Positions 1 to 6,816 of a stretch of 9,587 nucleotides of DNA are shown here, in pieces. This DNA comes from Clostridia bacterium. Lineage in GTDB: Bacteria; CBDUZB01; JAGLHV01. Each line of letters starts with the position of its first letter. The first letter of the stretch is position 1. The notes under the pieces were generated by a model. That model was given only the letters and a program-made list of their open reading frames with translations. It searched no databases and was not told the origin of the DNA. The DNA is taken from assembly GCA_030595925.1 (NCBI GenBank), contig JAUVLC010000093.1, positions 1-9,587 of the forward strand. The letters run 5' to 3'. A program made the position numbers and the translations under genes.

Positions 1-62
1 GAATTGGTAAATTAATTGGTGAAAAAGGTATTAAAATAGGTGTCGGGAAGAAAAAAAATTGA
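1..62 (+). CDS. C-terminal tail of an unidentified gene (partial)
   Basis: The frame starting at base 3 is open from the window edge to a TGA at 60-62. It reads IGKLIGEKGIKIGVGKKKN, 19 residues with Gly/Ile alternation and a basic end that look like a normal protein C-terminus. The other two + frames close within the first 15 bases. I cannot name the family from so short a piece. It would be convergent with the UPF0280 gene, leaving about 90 bp between stops with no clear terminator hairpin. It could also be a chance open frame. Confidence 0.3.
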   Translation, partial: IGKLIGEKGIKIGVGKKKN

Positions 63-152
63 AAAATTGAACACGATTTTTTAATGAGGAAGTTTTTTAT
101 CAATTCAAAAACCAAAAAGTGCTACAACGCAAATAGCTCAACCATTTTTAAG

Positions 153-863
153 CTAATTACAAATTTTAATATCCCCCCAAACGCCCATCCTGTCATTTTT
201 AATTATTATTACCCCTTTTATTCCCTCTATTTTTTGGGCTAATTCTATTCCTCCCACAATGTCTAATTCGGTTTTTATGATATTTCCAATTGCCGTAGCT
301 GAAGCATCAGCTAAAATAGCAGAATGAGAACTAACCACAACTGCATCCGCTTCCCCTAAACTCAAAGAATGCCCCGTTGTCCCGGAAGAAGTACAAATTC
401 CCATGGGCGTTTTTTGAGGTAAGATTTCTATCGCAATTTTTTTACCAAAAGACGGACTTCCGCTATAAATACCAATACGCCTGATTTTTACTGTTTTTAT
501 AAATATATCGCCTCCGTTTTCTATAATTACCTCCGGGGAATAATTTAATAAATCTTTTCCTACAAATTCAGCTATTGCCCCGGCTACCGCCGCCATAGGA
601 CCAACCCCTGCTTTTTTAGCTGCTTCCGCCATTTTTTCTACAATAAACGGCACGTTCCCTTTCAGAGAAACAGGCTCAAGACTATTTTTAAAAGATGGAT
701 TACCAGCAATATATTTCTCCAGAATTAAACGATATTTAGAAACAGCTTTGAATGTTTTTTTTTCTAAGTTTTTTTGTGCACGAATATACAAATCACTTTC
801 CTTTATTACAACATTACAGGAAATTAAATCTCTATCTTCACACCAATAACGGTAAAATTTCAT
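153..863 (-). CDS. UPF0280 family protein (ApbE-like fold)
   Basis: The 236-residue product matches UPF0280 (COG2122) in length and motifs. There is a Gly/Ala-rich AGVGPMAAVAGAIAEFVG at about 85-102, ENGGDI at 115-120, GICTSSGTTGHSLSLG at 155-170 followed by EADAVVV, then ADASATAIGN at 185-194 and a terminal MGVWGDIKI. These resemble the T-rich, Asp-containing active-site region of FAD:protein FMN transferase (ApbE), and UPF0280 is placed in that superfamily. As I recall, archaeal COG2122 proteins are linked to sulfur insertion in homocysteine synthesis together with COG1900/NIL-ferredoxin proteins. No such partner is in this window, so a role here is inference only. It is predicted soluble and cytoplasmic. 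The ATG at 861-863 is preceded by AAAAGGGAT, a weak ribosome binding site. The gene is divergent from the EF-hand gene across about 250 bp. Confidence 0.85.
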   Translation of the reverse strand: MKFYRYWCEDRDLISCNVVIKESDLYIRAQKNLEKKTFKAVSKYRLILEKYIAGNPSFKNSLEPVSLKGNVPFIVEKMAEAAKKAGVGPMAAVAGAIAEFVGKDLLNYSPEVIIENGGDIFIKTVKIRRIGIYSGSPSFGKKIAIEILPQKTPMGICTSSGTTGHSLSLGEADAVVVSSHSAILADASATAIGNIIKTELDIVGGIELAQKIEGIKGVIIIKNDRMGVWGDIKICN

Positions 864-892
864 TTTAATTATCCCTTTTATTTTTCAAGTAC

Positions 893-921
893 ATATCTAA
901 TTTTTTTTAATTAGTCGTCAA
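893..921 (-). promoter_or_regulatory. Possible promoter for the UPF0280 gene
   Basis: On the - strand TTGACG (916-921) is a 5/6 match to a -35 box. A -10 at the right distance is weak: AGATAT (893-898, 17 bp spacer) or TAGATA (894-899, 16 bp). A 6-bp inverted repeat, CTAATT 897-902 and AATTAG 909-914 around six T, lies between the boxes. The placement 30 bp before the start codon is sensible, but the -10 match is poor. Confidence 0.3.
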
Positions 922-955
922 CAAAAATGCTTCTTTTCCCCCATTTGTTGTTGCT

Positions 956-1114
956 TTGATAATATTATACATAATAAAAAAACTCTTTCAAGTAAAAACC
1001 AAATTTTTGATTGAAGGATTACCGGAAATATGTTATATTCAAAAGGAACTTTTGTCTTCAATTGAATTGAAACTTGAAAACCCGGATTTTATTGATAGTA
1101 TAAGGAGAAATTAA
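956..1114 (+). CDS. Possible small upstream ORF coupled to the EF-hand gene by TAATG
   Basis: The frame is open from 911 to a TAA at 1112-1114 that overlaps the ATG of the next gene as TAATG. There is no ATG in frame. The only plausible starts are TTG at 956 (52 residues) or TTG at 1007 (35 residues), and neither has a Shine-Dalgarno site. The last 35 codons read like protein, for example KELLSSIELKLENPDFIDS. It may be a decayed gene end, a leader peptide or chance. The best promoter for the EF-hand gene lies inside this frame, which argues against it. Confidence 0.2.
   Translation: MIILYIIKKLFQVKTKFLIEGLPEICYIQKELLSSIELKLENPDFIDSIRRN
1011..1039 (+). promoter_or_regulatory. Candidate sigma70-type promoter for the EF-hand gene
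   Basis: TTGAAG (1011-1016) and TATATT (1034-1039) are separated by exactly 17 bp. They match the -35 and -10 consensus at 4/6 and 5/6. Transcription would start near 1046 and give a leader of about 68 nt before the ATG at 1114. AT-rich DNA gives chance matches easily. Confidence 0.45.
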
Positions 1115-3270
1115 TGACTAAAATGGTTTTTAAAAATTATAACGGAAACTATCAACTAAGTATTCAAAATGCCGAAGACTTAGAAAAAATTCAAACTCTT
1201 GACGAGAATTGCTGGGTTGCCACCAGTATTCCCATCGACAATCTTAATTGTGATGCTTTATTTACCGGATATGTAGATACCGACCATAACGGCCGAATAC
1301 GAACTGATGAACTAAAAGAAGCTCAGAGATGGCTCTTTCATCTTCTCAAAAACAGGGAAGATATGGGCAATGATGTATTAAAATTAAGCAACATTGACAC
1401 CACTCACCCTGAGGGACAAAAATTACACAGTGCCGCCAAATTAATTCTCCACAATCTAAATTCTTCCAATACCGAAGAAATTACCCTTCATCAGCTACAA
1501 AATATACAAAAAATTATGGCTAATGGGATAAATAACGGTGACGGAATCATCCCCCCCGAAGCAATAGATGACCATGAAGCGGCACAATTTCTTAAAGTAA
1601 TAATCGAAACAATGGGCTCAGTAATAGACGCCAGCGATAAAGTCGGTATTACCAAAAATCATCTCGATGAGTTTTTTCAGGAAGCAGAAGCTTATCTTAA
1701 ATGGGAAGTAGAAGGTGAAATTCCCCAGGGGAAAGAAACAACAGAGATCATGCCCTGGGGAAAAGCGACTACAGATGCTTACCAAATATTTATTGCTTTA
1801 AAAGAAAAAGTTGAAGAATATTTTAGAGAATGCTCCCTGCTTGCATTTGACCCGCAAGCCGCTGAAAAAATAAAACTCCGGCAGGAAGAAATAAATAAGC
1901 TTAATTCTACTAATAATGTTGATATAGAATCGTGGCTTAAAACTGCTCCTTTAGCTTTACCCGGGACAGATGGGATTCTGAATCTGGAAGGAAAAATCAA
2001 TCCTGCATACAAAAATTGTCTGTCTGAATTAAAAGAAAAAGTACTCAAACCCGCTCTGGGAAAATCAATAAACCAACTGAATCAAAATAAATGGAACAAA
2101 GTAAAAGCAATTCTTCTCCCCCATCTAAAATGGCTGGAAAATAAACAAGGAGCACGGGTGGAAAAGTTAGGAAGTAATAAACTTAAATCTTTTATTGACG
2201 GACCATATAAAAAACAATTGAGCCAATTCATGACCGAAGACAAAGCCGTAGCGGAAGAATTAGCACAGATACATAATGTTGAAAAACTTATTATTTATCA
2301 AAAATGGTTATTAGAATTAGCTAACAATTTGGTGAGTTTTTCCCCTATTTACGATCCGGATACCCATTCCCTTTTTGAAATGGGCACATTAATAATAGAC
2401 GGCAGAGCATTAACCTTTACCATAAAAGTCAACGACAGGCAAAAACATAAAATTATAGCAAAAAACAGCTATATTTATCTTCTTTATGTAGAAATTAGCC
2501 GCAGACAGGATAAAGAAAATAAGTTTGAAATTGCCGCAGCAGTAACTACCGGCGAAGCCGGGGGATTACGTATAGGTAAACGAGGTATTTTTTTGACTAT
2601 CGATGGACAAGAGTGGGATGCAGAGGTAACAGATATTATTGTCAATCCCATTAGCCTCTGGGAATCAATCAAAGCTCCTTTTCAACAATTAGCTATTTTT
2701 ATAGAAAAACAAATAGATAAATTTAATAAAAGCCAGTATACTGCATTAGAAAGCGGTCTTGGTAAAGGTCTTTCCAACATAGGAAAACCGGCCGGCGGCA
2801 ATTCATCAACAGCGATGCGGGATTTATTACTGGGAGGTGGTATTGCCGTTGCTGCTCTGGGTTCGGCTTTTGCCTATATTACCAAAGCTCTTTCACAGGT
2901 AAAAATCATCCATGTTATTGCTACCATATTGGGAATAACGGCAATAATCATTATCCCCAGCATCATTATGGGATTTCTGAGATTACGGCGCAGAAATATG
3001 TCGGTTGTTTTGGAAGCATCCGGTTGGGCAATAAATACGCCTATGCGATTAACCGTAAAATTAGGAAGAATTTTTACCCGTAAAGCATTTTTTCCTAAAG
3101 ATGTTTATAAAATAAGGAAAGATATTATAGAAGGTTTTGCCCGAAAAGTCGGCTATCGTTCTTTCAGCTTCCGCAGAGTTTTAATTATCCTTTTGATTTC
3201 CATTCCTCTTCTCTGGCTGGTCATCCGGATAATTATCCATATCCTTTATCGACCCCTATTATTATACTAG
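1114..3270 (+). CDS. EF-hand protein with C-terminal membrane domain, function unknown
   Basis: The 718-residue product has a textbook EF-hand loop at residues 55-66: Asp55, Asp57, Asn59, Gly60, Ile62 and Glu66 fill positions 1, 3, 5, 6, 8 and 12, so Ca2+ binding is likely. Two degenerate helix-loop-helix copies follow (INNGDGII about 139-150; DASDKVGI about 172-183). A mostly helical soluble middle (about 190-400) leads to a beta-rich stretch (about 420-510). Membrane segments lie at about 571-592, 595-621 and 689-710. Between the last two is a basic loop holding ASGWAINTPMRLTVK, which I remember as a conserved feature of uncharacterised proteins in PVC-type genomes. There is no signal peptide, so the large N-terminal part is probably cytoplasmic. 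The ATG has AAGGAG (1102-1107) six bases upstream. No enzyme motif is recognisable. The family is unnamed to me and the function is unknown; Ca2+ sensing at the inner membrane is only inference. Confidence 0.85.
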   Translation: MTKMVFKNYNGNYQLSIQNAEDLEKIQTLDENCWVATSIPIDNLNCDALFTGYVDTDHNGRIRTDELKEAQRWLFHLLKNREDMGNDVLKLSNIDTTHPEGQKLHSAAKLILHNLNSSNTEEITLHQLQNIQKIMANGINNGDGIIPPEAIDDHEAAQFLKVIIETMGSVIDASDKVGITKNHLDEFFQEAEAYLKWEVEGEIPQGKETTEIMPWGKATTDAYQIFIALKEKVEEYFRECSLLAFDPQAAEKIKLRQEEINKLNSTNNVDIESWLKTAPLALPGTDGILNLEGKINPAYKNCLSELKEKVLKPALGKSINQLNQNKWNKVKAILLPHLKWLENKQGARVEKLGSNKLKSFIDGPYKKQLSQFMTEDKAVAEELAQIHNVEKLIIYQKWLLELANNLVSFSPIYDPDTHSLFEMGTLIIDGRALTFTIKVNDRQKHKIIAKNSYIYLLYVEISRRQDKENKFEIAAAVTTGEAGGLRIGKRGIFLTIDGQEWDAEVTDIIVNPISLWESIKAPFQQLAIFIEKQIDKFNKSQYTALESGLGKGLSNIGKPAGGNSSTAMRDLLLGGGIAVAALGSAFAYITKALSQVKIIHVIATILGITAIIIIPSIIMGFLRLRRRNMSVVLEASGWAINTPMRLTVKLGRIFTRKAFFPKDVYKIRKDIIEGFARKVGYRSFSFRRVLIILLISIPLLWLVIRIIIHILYRPLLLY

Positions 3271-3436
3271 AATTAGGAGTTTTAAATTCTTGACCATGTT
3301 TAAGAATAAACCAGAAAAAACTTGCCACAAACAAAATAACTACAATAAAAATAGTTAACATTCTATTAATTCCTAAATAAATATTTAAAAGGTAATATAA
3401 AGCTAACATACCAAAAAAACTTAAAAATAAATTCAT
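3233..3436 (-). CDS. Small two-helix membrane protein
   Basis: I start at the ATG at 3434-3436 because GGGGGGAA lies directly upstream, the same style of ribosome binding site as the COG2426 gene. The longer frame from 3529 would begin inside a repeat hairpin. The 67-residue product has two hydrophobic helices: about 2-20 (NLFLSFFGMLALYYLLNIYL) and about 26-44 (MLTIFIVVILFVASFFWFI). A short hydrophilic tail follows. No family is recognised. Its last 38 bases overlap the 3' end of the EF-hand gene tail to tail, so its final 12 or so residues share DNA with that gene's membrane tail. It could be translated from read-through of the COG2426 gene through block 1, or have its own promoter. It is a real gene by RBS and hydropathy, not by homology. 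Confidence 0.5.
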   Translation of the reverse strand: MNLFLSFFGMLALYYLLNIYLGINRMLTIFIVVILFVASFFWFILKHGQEFKTPNSSIIIGVDKGYG

Positions 3437-3511
3437 TCTTCCCCCCTTTTTTTTAAAAAAGTAATGTCGAAAATATCCAATCTTACCTCGGCAAAACCTG
3501 AATAATTCATT

Positions 3512-3538
3512 CCTGCCTGTGCGGTGCACGCAGACAGG
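3512..3538. repeat. Imperfect GC-rich hairpin repeat
   Basis: CCTG at 3512-3515 pairs with CAGG at 3535-3538, and CTG 3517-3519 with CAG 3531-3533, giving an interrupted stem around a GC-rich loop. It is preceded by TTCATT, as the other hairpin repeats are preceded by GTCATT. It stands out from AT-rich surroundings and may be a diverged member of a dispersed repeat family. No T-run follows directly, so it is a poor terminator. Confidence 0.5.
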
Positions 3539-3622
3539 TATATTTGTATAATTGTAAACTATTTTTTGCTATTCGCCATTCACAATCTTTTGTCTGTTGT
3601 CCTTTGTTGTCAGTTTGTAGTT

Positions 3623-3638
3623 GCCTGATTTATCAGGC
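3623..3638. repeat. GCCTGAT-TT-ATCAGGC hairpin repeat
   Basis: A perfect 7-bp inverted repeat around TT, extendable to 8 bp with T3622 and A3639. It is preceded by TTTGTAGTT, exactly as at 6983-6991. Relative to the copies at 3836 and 6992 it carries a C-to-G change in one arm and the matching G-to-C in the other, so pairing is kept. Confidence 0.7.
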
Positions 3639-3639
3639 A

Positions 3640-3681
3640 TGCCCAATACTTCGATTACTCTCAGCACAAGTTCATTGGGCA
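3640..3681. repeat. CTTCGA...CTCAG-type repeat with 8-bp inverted ends
   Basis: TGCCCAAT (3640-3647) and ATTGGGCA (3674-3681) form perfect inverted ends around a 26-base interior containing CTTCGATTACTCTCAGCACA. The interior resembles the CTTCGACTNCGCTCAG repeat that I have seen dispersed in many bacterial genomes. A 13-bp palindrome, ATTGTGACACAAT (3691-3703), follows closely. The family assignment is from memory. Confidence 0.4.
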
Positions 3682-3734
3682 AATATATTGATTGTGACAC
3701 AATATAATGTAGTTGCATTTTTGTTTTTATCTTA

Positions 3735-3770
3735 GTCTTTTAACGTCTTTTAACTTTGTGCCTTTGTGCC
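3735..3770. repeat. Tandem GTCTTTTAAC and TTTGTGCC duplications
   Basis: GTCTTTTAAC occurs twice head to tail (3735-3744, 3745-3754), followed directly by TTTGTGCC twice (3755-3762, 3763-3770). The joined string CTTTTAACTTTGTGCC recurs at 6758-6773, and inverted as GGCACAAAGTTAAAAG at 8282-8297, so it is a dispersed module and not a local slippage product. Confidence 0.7.
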
Positions 3771-3835
3771 TTTTTTTATCTGTTGTTTTTCGTTTTGAAC
3801 TTAGGATTTAGTATTTATCTTTGTTGTTTGCAGTT

Positions 3836-3851
3836 GCCTCATTTATGAGGC
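3836..3851. repeat. GCCTCAT-TT-ATGAGGC hairpin repeat
   Basis: A perfect 7-bp stem with a TT centre, identical to 6992-7007 and preceded by a near-identical TTTGCAGTT. In both places ATGGACT heptamers follow 32-40 bases later, so hairpin and heptamer array travel as one unit. Confidence 0.75.
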
Positions 3852-3890
3852 TTTCTTTTGAATTTAGGATTTGTCTTTTATTTGTTGTCT

Positions 3891-3920
3891 ATGGACTATC
3901 GACTGTGGACTATGGACTGT
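3891..3920. repeat. Heptamer array, copy 1
   Basis: Four 7-bp units in tandem: ATGGACT, ATCGACT, GTGGACT, ATGGACT, then GT. It is preceded by TTGTTGTCT, as is the array at 7040. The unit consensus is RTSGACT. Confidence 0.8.
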
Positions 3921-3939
3921 CTTTGCCTGTCTTTATCTT

Positions 3940-4641
3940 TTATCTCTTCTTATTTTTCTTTGGGGAAACAGAATTAATACGCCTCTTTTTTTTTGTTCGT
4001 ATTTTACGCCAATGGAAAAACGAAATCATCCCAATAACAATAATTACCACCACACCAGGTGCTATAGCTCCAATTTTCTCTGCAAATTTAAACACATAAT
4101 CAAACCCAAAAGACCAGGAAAAAGCACTTAACACCATTGAAAAAAATACTACCGCTAATATCACACGAGTACGCATACCAACAAGATAACCGATTATTGC
4201 TCCCACTAAAGAACCGGTCATAGTAAACGGAACCCAGACAAACAAACCTAAACCTAAAATTCCATACCTTTCTACTTTAGCCTGATTTCTTTCAGCCATC
4301 TTTCTGGTAGATTTAAAAATATTGCCAATAATCTTTATTTTTATTAATTTATGATAATAATGCACAAACAAAGGATAAAAGATAAAAAGCCAAATCGTAT
4401 TAATTATAACGGAAATAAAAGCAACCAGTATATGTGACATCCCGGCACCCAGTCCCATACAAATACTCGCTCCCCTGCCGGCAAGAACATCTAAGGCAAT
4501 CATTGGTAAAATTTTTTCCAGTAATTTTATTCCAATTAACTGAAAAAACGAAAAAAGTATTATTATCCCAACGAATAAAACACTGCCCACAAAAAAAATA
4601 AGTCCTTCATCCGTTTTAAAAAACCCAGGCTTCTTTTCCAT
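3940..4641 (-). CDS. COG2426 small multidrug export family membrane protein
   Basis: The 233-residue product is an integral inner-membrane protein of the COG2426 / Sm_multidrug_ex type. Hydrophobic segments lie at about 12-36, 58-92 (probably two), 126-150, 152-178 and 192-210. The signature is the pair of segments around YGILGLGLFVWVPFTMTG (126-143) and GAIIGYLVGMRTR, as in this family. The name is historical: I know of no firm substrate, so a transport role is family-level inference. The ATG (4639-4641) follows GGGGGGAG at 4646-4653. The C-terminus is a basic tail (KIRTKKKRRINSVSPKKNKKR without homology value) that ends inside the repeat block, so its last residues may derive from repeat DNA. 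It follows the receptor gene by 66 bp but appears to have its own promoter, so it may not serve the uptake system. Confidence 0.8.
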   Translation of the reverse strand: MEKKPGFFKTDEGLIFFVGSVLFVGIIILFSFFQLIGIKLLEKILPMIALDVLAGRGASICMGLGAGMSHILVAFISVIINTIWLFIFYPLFVHYYHKLIKIKIIGNIFKSTRKMAERNQAKVERYGILGLGLFVWVPFTMTGSLVGAIIGYLVGMRTRVILAVVFFSMVLSAFSWSFGFDYVFKFAEKIGAIAPGVVVIIVIGMISFFHWRKIRTKKKRRINSVSPKKNKKR

Positions 4642-4655
4642 TATTCTCCCCCCTT

Positions 4656-4696
4656 TACTATCTGATAGTATATCAAATAATCCGGGAAAGGGTCAA
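4656..4696 (-). promoter_or_regulatory. Promoter with overlapping palindromic operator-like site
   Basis: On the - strand TTGACC (4691-4696) and TATACT (4667-4672), each 5/6 to consensus, are 18 bp apart. A 15-bp perfect palindrome TACTATC-T-GATAGTA (4656-4670) overlaps the -10 box and the expected start point near 4660, where a repressor would block initiation. The start codon of the COG2426 gene is about 19 bases beyond. The palindrome and spacing are seen directly; binding of any regulator is inferred. Confidence 0.55.
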
Positions 4697-4707
4697 GGGT
4701 TTAAAGC

Positions 4708-6621
4708 TCAAAAGACAGCTTTAATTCCTCCGTAAAAAGCTGCTCCGGAAACACTATAGCCAACAATTTCCTGATATTTGCGATCAAGAAGATTATTGAT
4801 TTTTACAAAAACTTTAAGGCTTTCGGTTAAATCATAAGAAGTAACAATATCAACCAGAGCATACTCCCCCAAAGTAGCTCGCTCAGGGGAAAACCCTACA
4901 AAATAAATATCTTTATATTCACCTATATAAGAAACATTTAAATTAACATTTCCTTTTTGTAAAAAGTCCCAATTAATATTAAGATTGCTCTGGCTTACCG
5001 GACGCCTCAACAATTCCAACTTAGTTTCTTTATCCTCAGTCTGGGTATAAGTATAATTAAGCTTTACCTTTAAACCCTCCAGAGGTTTAATTCCCATTCC
5101 TACTTCAAAACCATCTGTCCAGGCGTTACCGATATTTTTGTATTCCCAGGTATAAGTATCCATATCAATCATATTTTCAAAATCATTGTGAAAATAGCTC
5201 ATTTCTAAAGAAACTTTTTCTTCCAACAATCCCTGTTCCACTCCTAAATCATACCCTTTACTTTCATCCGGTTTTAATTCTGTATTTCCATAATATGAGT
5301 AGAGTTGAAAAAGGGAAGGAGCTTTAAAACCCGTTCCCCAATTTATTTTCAGACGGGTATTCGTTTCAGTAATAAAATAAGCACAGGAAATCTTATAATT
5401 TAGCTGGGTTCCAAAAAGTTCATGTTCATCTGCTCTTAAACCCAGGGTGGTAAATAATTTATTACCTATTCTACACTGATTTTGCAAATAACCAGCAGTA
5501 TTTTTTATACTCTTTTCACTGAAATCACTACTATAAGTTCCTTCCTGGGAAGAAGAGCCCTTTTCTTCTTCCCATTCAAAACCAGCGGTTAGTGTGTTTA
5601 TTTTGCTTAATAAAAAATTATTCTGCCATTCTATTTTTTTATTTTCCCCTTTATACCAGCTGGTTAAATCATCCGTTGTATCTATTATATCTTCCTTATC
5701 GCGATAATTTCTTTCCATATTTAAAAAGGAAAGGGATAATTTATGGTCCCATCGGGAAGAAAGTAATTGCTTAAACCCTAACTTAGAAGTTAAAACTTTC
5801 CGGTCAGATGTATGATTAGGATCATCATCATAGCCGCCATCATCAACATCAATTTTAGCCTCTGTATAACGCAAACTTAAATCCAATTCACTTTTAGCTG
5901 CTAAATTAAATCCTAAACGCGAGGAAATAGTAGTATTTTCAAAACCATCTTTTTCCAAATCTAAAGTTTCACCGGCTACCCTGTCTGCTTTAGAAATACC
6001 TTCAGAATCCAGTCGGGAAAGAGAGAGAGAATAATTCACTTTTTCTGTTCCTCCTCTCACCCCTACAGACTCGCTAAAAGTATCATCGGTTCCTATTGAA
6101 CCTGAAACTTCTATCTTTGCCTTTCCCCTTCCTTTTTTAGTAATAATATTAACTATTCCTCCTATAGCATCTGAACCATAAAGAGTACTTTGCTGCCCAC
6201 GAATAACTTCAATCCGTTCAATATTATCTGTAGTCAAACACCCAAAATCAAAAGATCTATCAGTCCCCATAGGATCATTCACTTCTACCCCGTCAATCAT
6301 TACCAGAGTATAACCCGGCTTTGAACCCCGCAAATAAATGGAAGCCGTCCCTCCAAACCCGGAACACTGTAAAATACTCAATCCCGGCACATCTCTTAAT
6401 AAATCCAATACCGTCCCTTTACCTTTTTCGATAATCTCTTTTTCGGTAATTACTGTCACCCAAGTCCCTATTTCGTCTTTTGAAACATTTGTTTTAGTTG
6501 CACTCAACACAACATCGTCAAAATCATATTCACCTGCCCCTTTTTCTTCCTGCGCCCAACTACCCTGCGATAAAGTTAAAAACAAAATAATTACTGCCAT
6601 TCTTCGTAAAAAACACTTCAT
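4708..6621 (-). CDS. btuB: BtuB-like TonB-dependent outer-membrane receptor
   Basis: The 637-residue product imports a large ligand across the outer membrane using TonB energy. A signal peptide (about 1-23: basic start, hydrophobic core, SWA cleavage site) is followed by the TonB-box region DDVVLSATK (35-43). The plug domain shows SIYLRGSKPGYTLVMIDG (about 94-111) and IERIEVIRGQQSTLYGSD with GGIVNIITKKG (about 134-164). The remainder is amphipathic beta strands of the barrel, ending NNLLDRKYQEIVGY and a terminal Phe needed for barrel assembly. Length and layout fit BtuB (COG4206). The adjacent permease and ATPase agree with corrinoid, heme or siderophore uptake; the ligand is not decided by sequence. 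The ATG (6619-6621) has a perfect AAGGAGG at 6630-6636. No cobalamin riboswitch is visible upstream, where repeat block 2 lies instead. Confidence 0.9.
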   Translation of the reverse strand: MKCFLRRMAVIILFLTLSQGSWAQEEKGAGEYDFDDVVLSATKTNVSKDEIGTWVTVITEKEIIEKGKGTVLDLLRDVPGLSILQCSGFGGTASIYLRGSKPGYTLVMIDGVEVNDPMGTDRSFDFGCLTTDNIERIEVIRGQQSTLYGSDAIGGIVNIITKKGRGKAKIEVSGSIGTDDTFSESVGVRGGTEKVNYSLSLSRLDSEGISKADRVAGETLDLEKDGFENTTISSRLGFNLAAKSELDLSLRYTEAKIDVDDGGYDDDPNHTSDRKVLTSKLGFKQLLSSRWDHKLSLSFLNMERNYRDKEDIIDTTDDLTSWYKGENKKIEWQNNFLLSKINTLTAGFEWEEEKGSSSQEGTYSSDFSEKSIKNTAGYLQNQCRIGNKLFTTLGLRADEHELFGTQLNYKISCAYFITETNTRLKINWGTGFKAPSLFQLYSYYGNTELKPDESKGYDLGVEQGLLEEKVSLEMSYFHNDFENMIDMDTYTWEYKNIGNAWTDGFEVGMGIKPLEGLKVKLNYTYTQTEDKETKLELLRRPVSQSNLNINWDFLQKGNVNLNVSYIGEYKDIYFVGFSPERATLGEYALVDIVTSYDLTESLKVFVKINNLLDRKYQEIVGYSVSGAAFYGGIKAVF

Positions 6622-6712
6622 TTTTCTTTCCTCCTTATATTTCTTTGTTTTAAGTTTTGAATTTAGAGTTTTGAATTTTGGATTTTGAATTTGTCTTTAG
6701 TCTTTGTCTGTC

Positions 6713-6732
6713 ATTCCTGCGGAAGCAGGAAT
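6713..6732. repeat. ATTCCTGC-GGAA-GCAGGAAT hairpin repeat
   Basis: A perfect 8-bp stem with a GGAA loop, preceded by GTCTTTGTCTGTC. The same 20 bases occur at 6946-6965, inverted at 8430-8449, and with one change at 7928-7947. Elements of this sort (GTCATTCC...GGAATC, translated as IPAEAGI or FLRKQESI) are dispersed in many bacterial genomes. Confidence 0.8.
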
Positions 6733-6816
6733 ATAGTATTTACTTTTTTGCTTTTTTCTTTTAACTTTGTGCCAGTCTGTGTCTTTGTTTTTTTGTAGTT
6801 AACTTATAATTCGTAA

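Larger units (their letters stand above)
3500..3945. repeat. Repeat mosaic, block 1
   Basis: This stretch, about 440 bp, holds no convincing gene. It is a patchwork of short modules that recur elsewhere in the window: a GC-rich hairpin (3512-3538), two GCCT-type hairpins (3623-3638, 3836-3851), a tandem GTCTTTTAAC/TTTGTGCC tract (3735-3770), GAATTTAGGATTT-like AT tracts, and ATGGACT heptamers (3891-3920). The + strand is T-rich, as in block 2. Short open frames here read out the repeats (for example VVYGLSTVDYGLS) and are not genes. The 3' end of the COG2426 gene runs into the block. Confidence 0.8.

Noticed and set aside
1779-2672. - strand open frames opposite the EF-hand gene
   Set aside because: They are antisense shadows without ribosome binding sites or protein-like composition.
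3437-3529. Longer N-terminus for the small membrane protein (start at 3529)
   Set aside because: The extra 31 residues begin inside a GC-rich hairpin repeat and have no ribosome binding site, whereas the ATG at 3436 has GGGGGGAA upstream.
3544-4131. Short + strand open frames (for example FVVYGLSTVDYGLS, FICCLWTIDCGLWTV)
   Set aside because: They translate repeat modules or the antisense of the COG2426 gene, lack ribosome binding sites and have no family resemblance.
5592-6688. + strand open frames opposite the receptor gene
   Set aside because: They are antisense shadows of a gene with complete TonB-receptor features.
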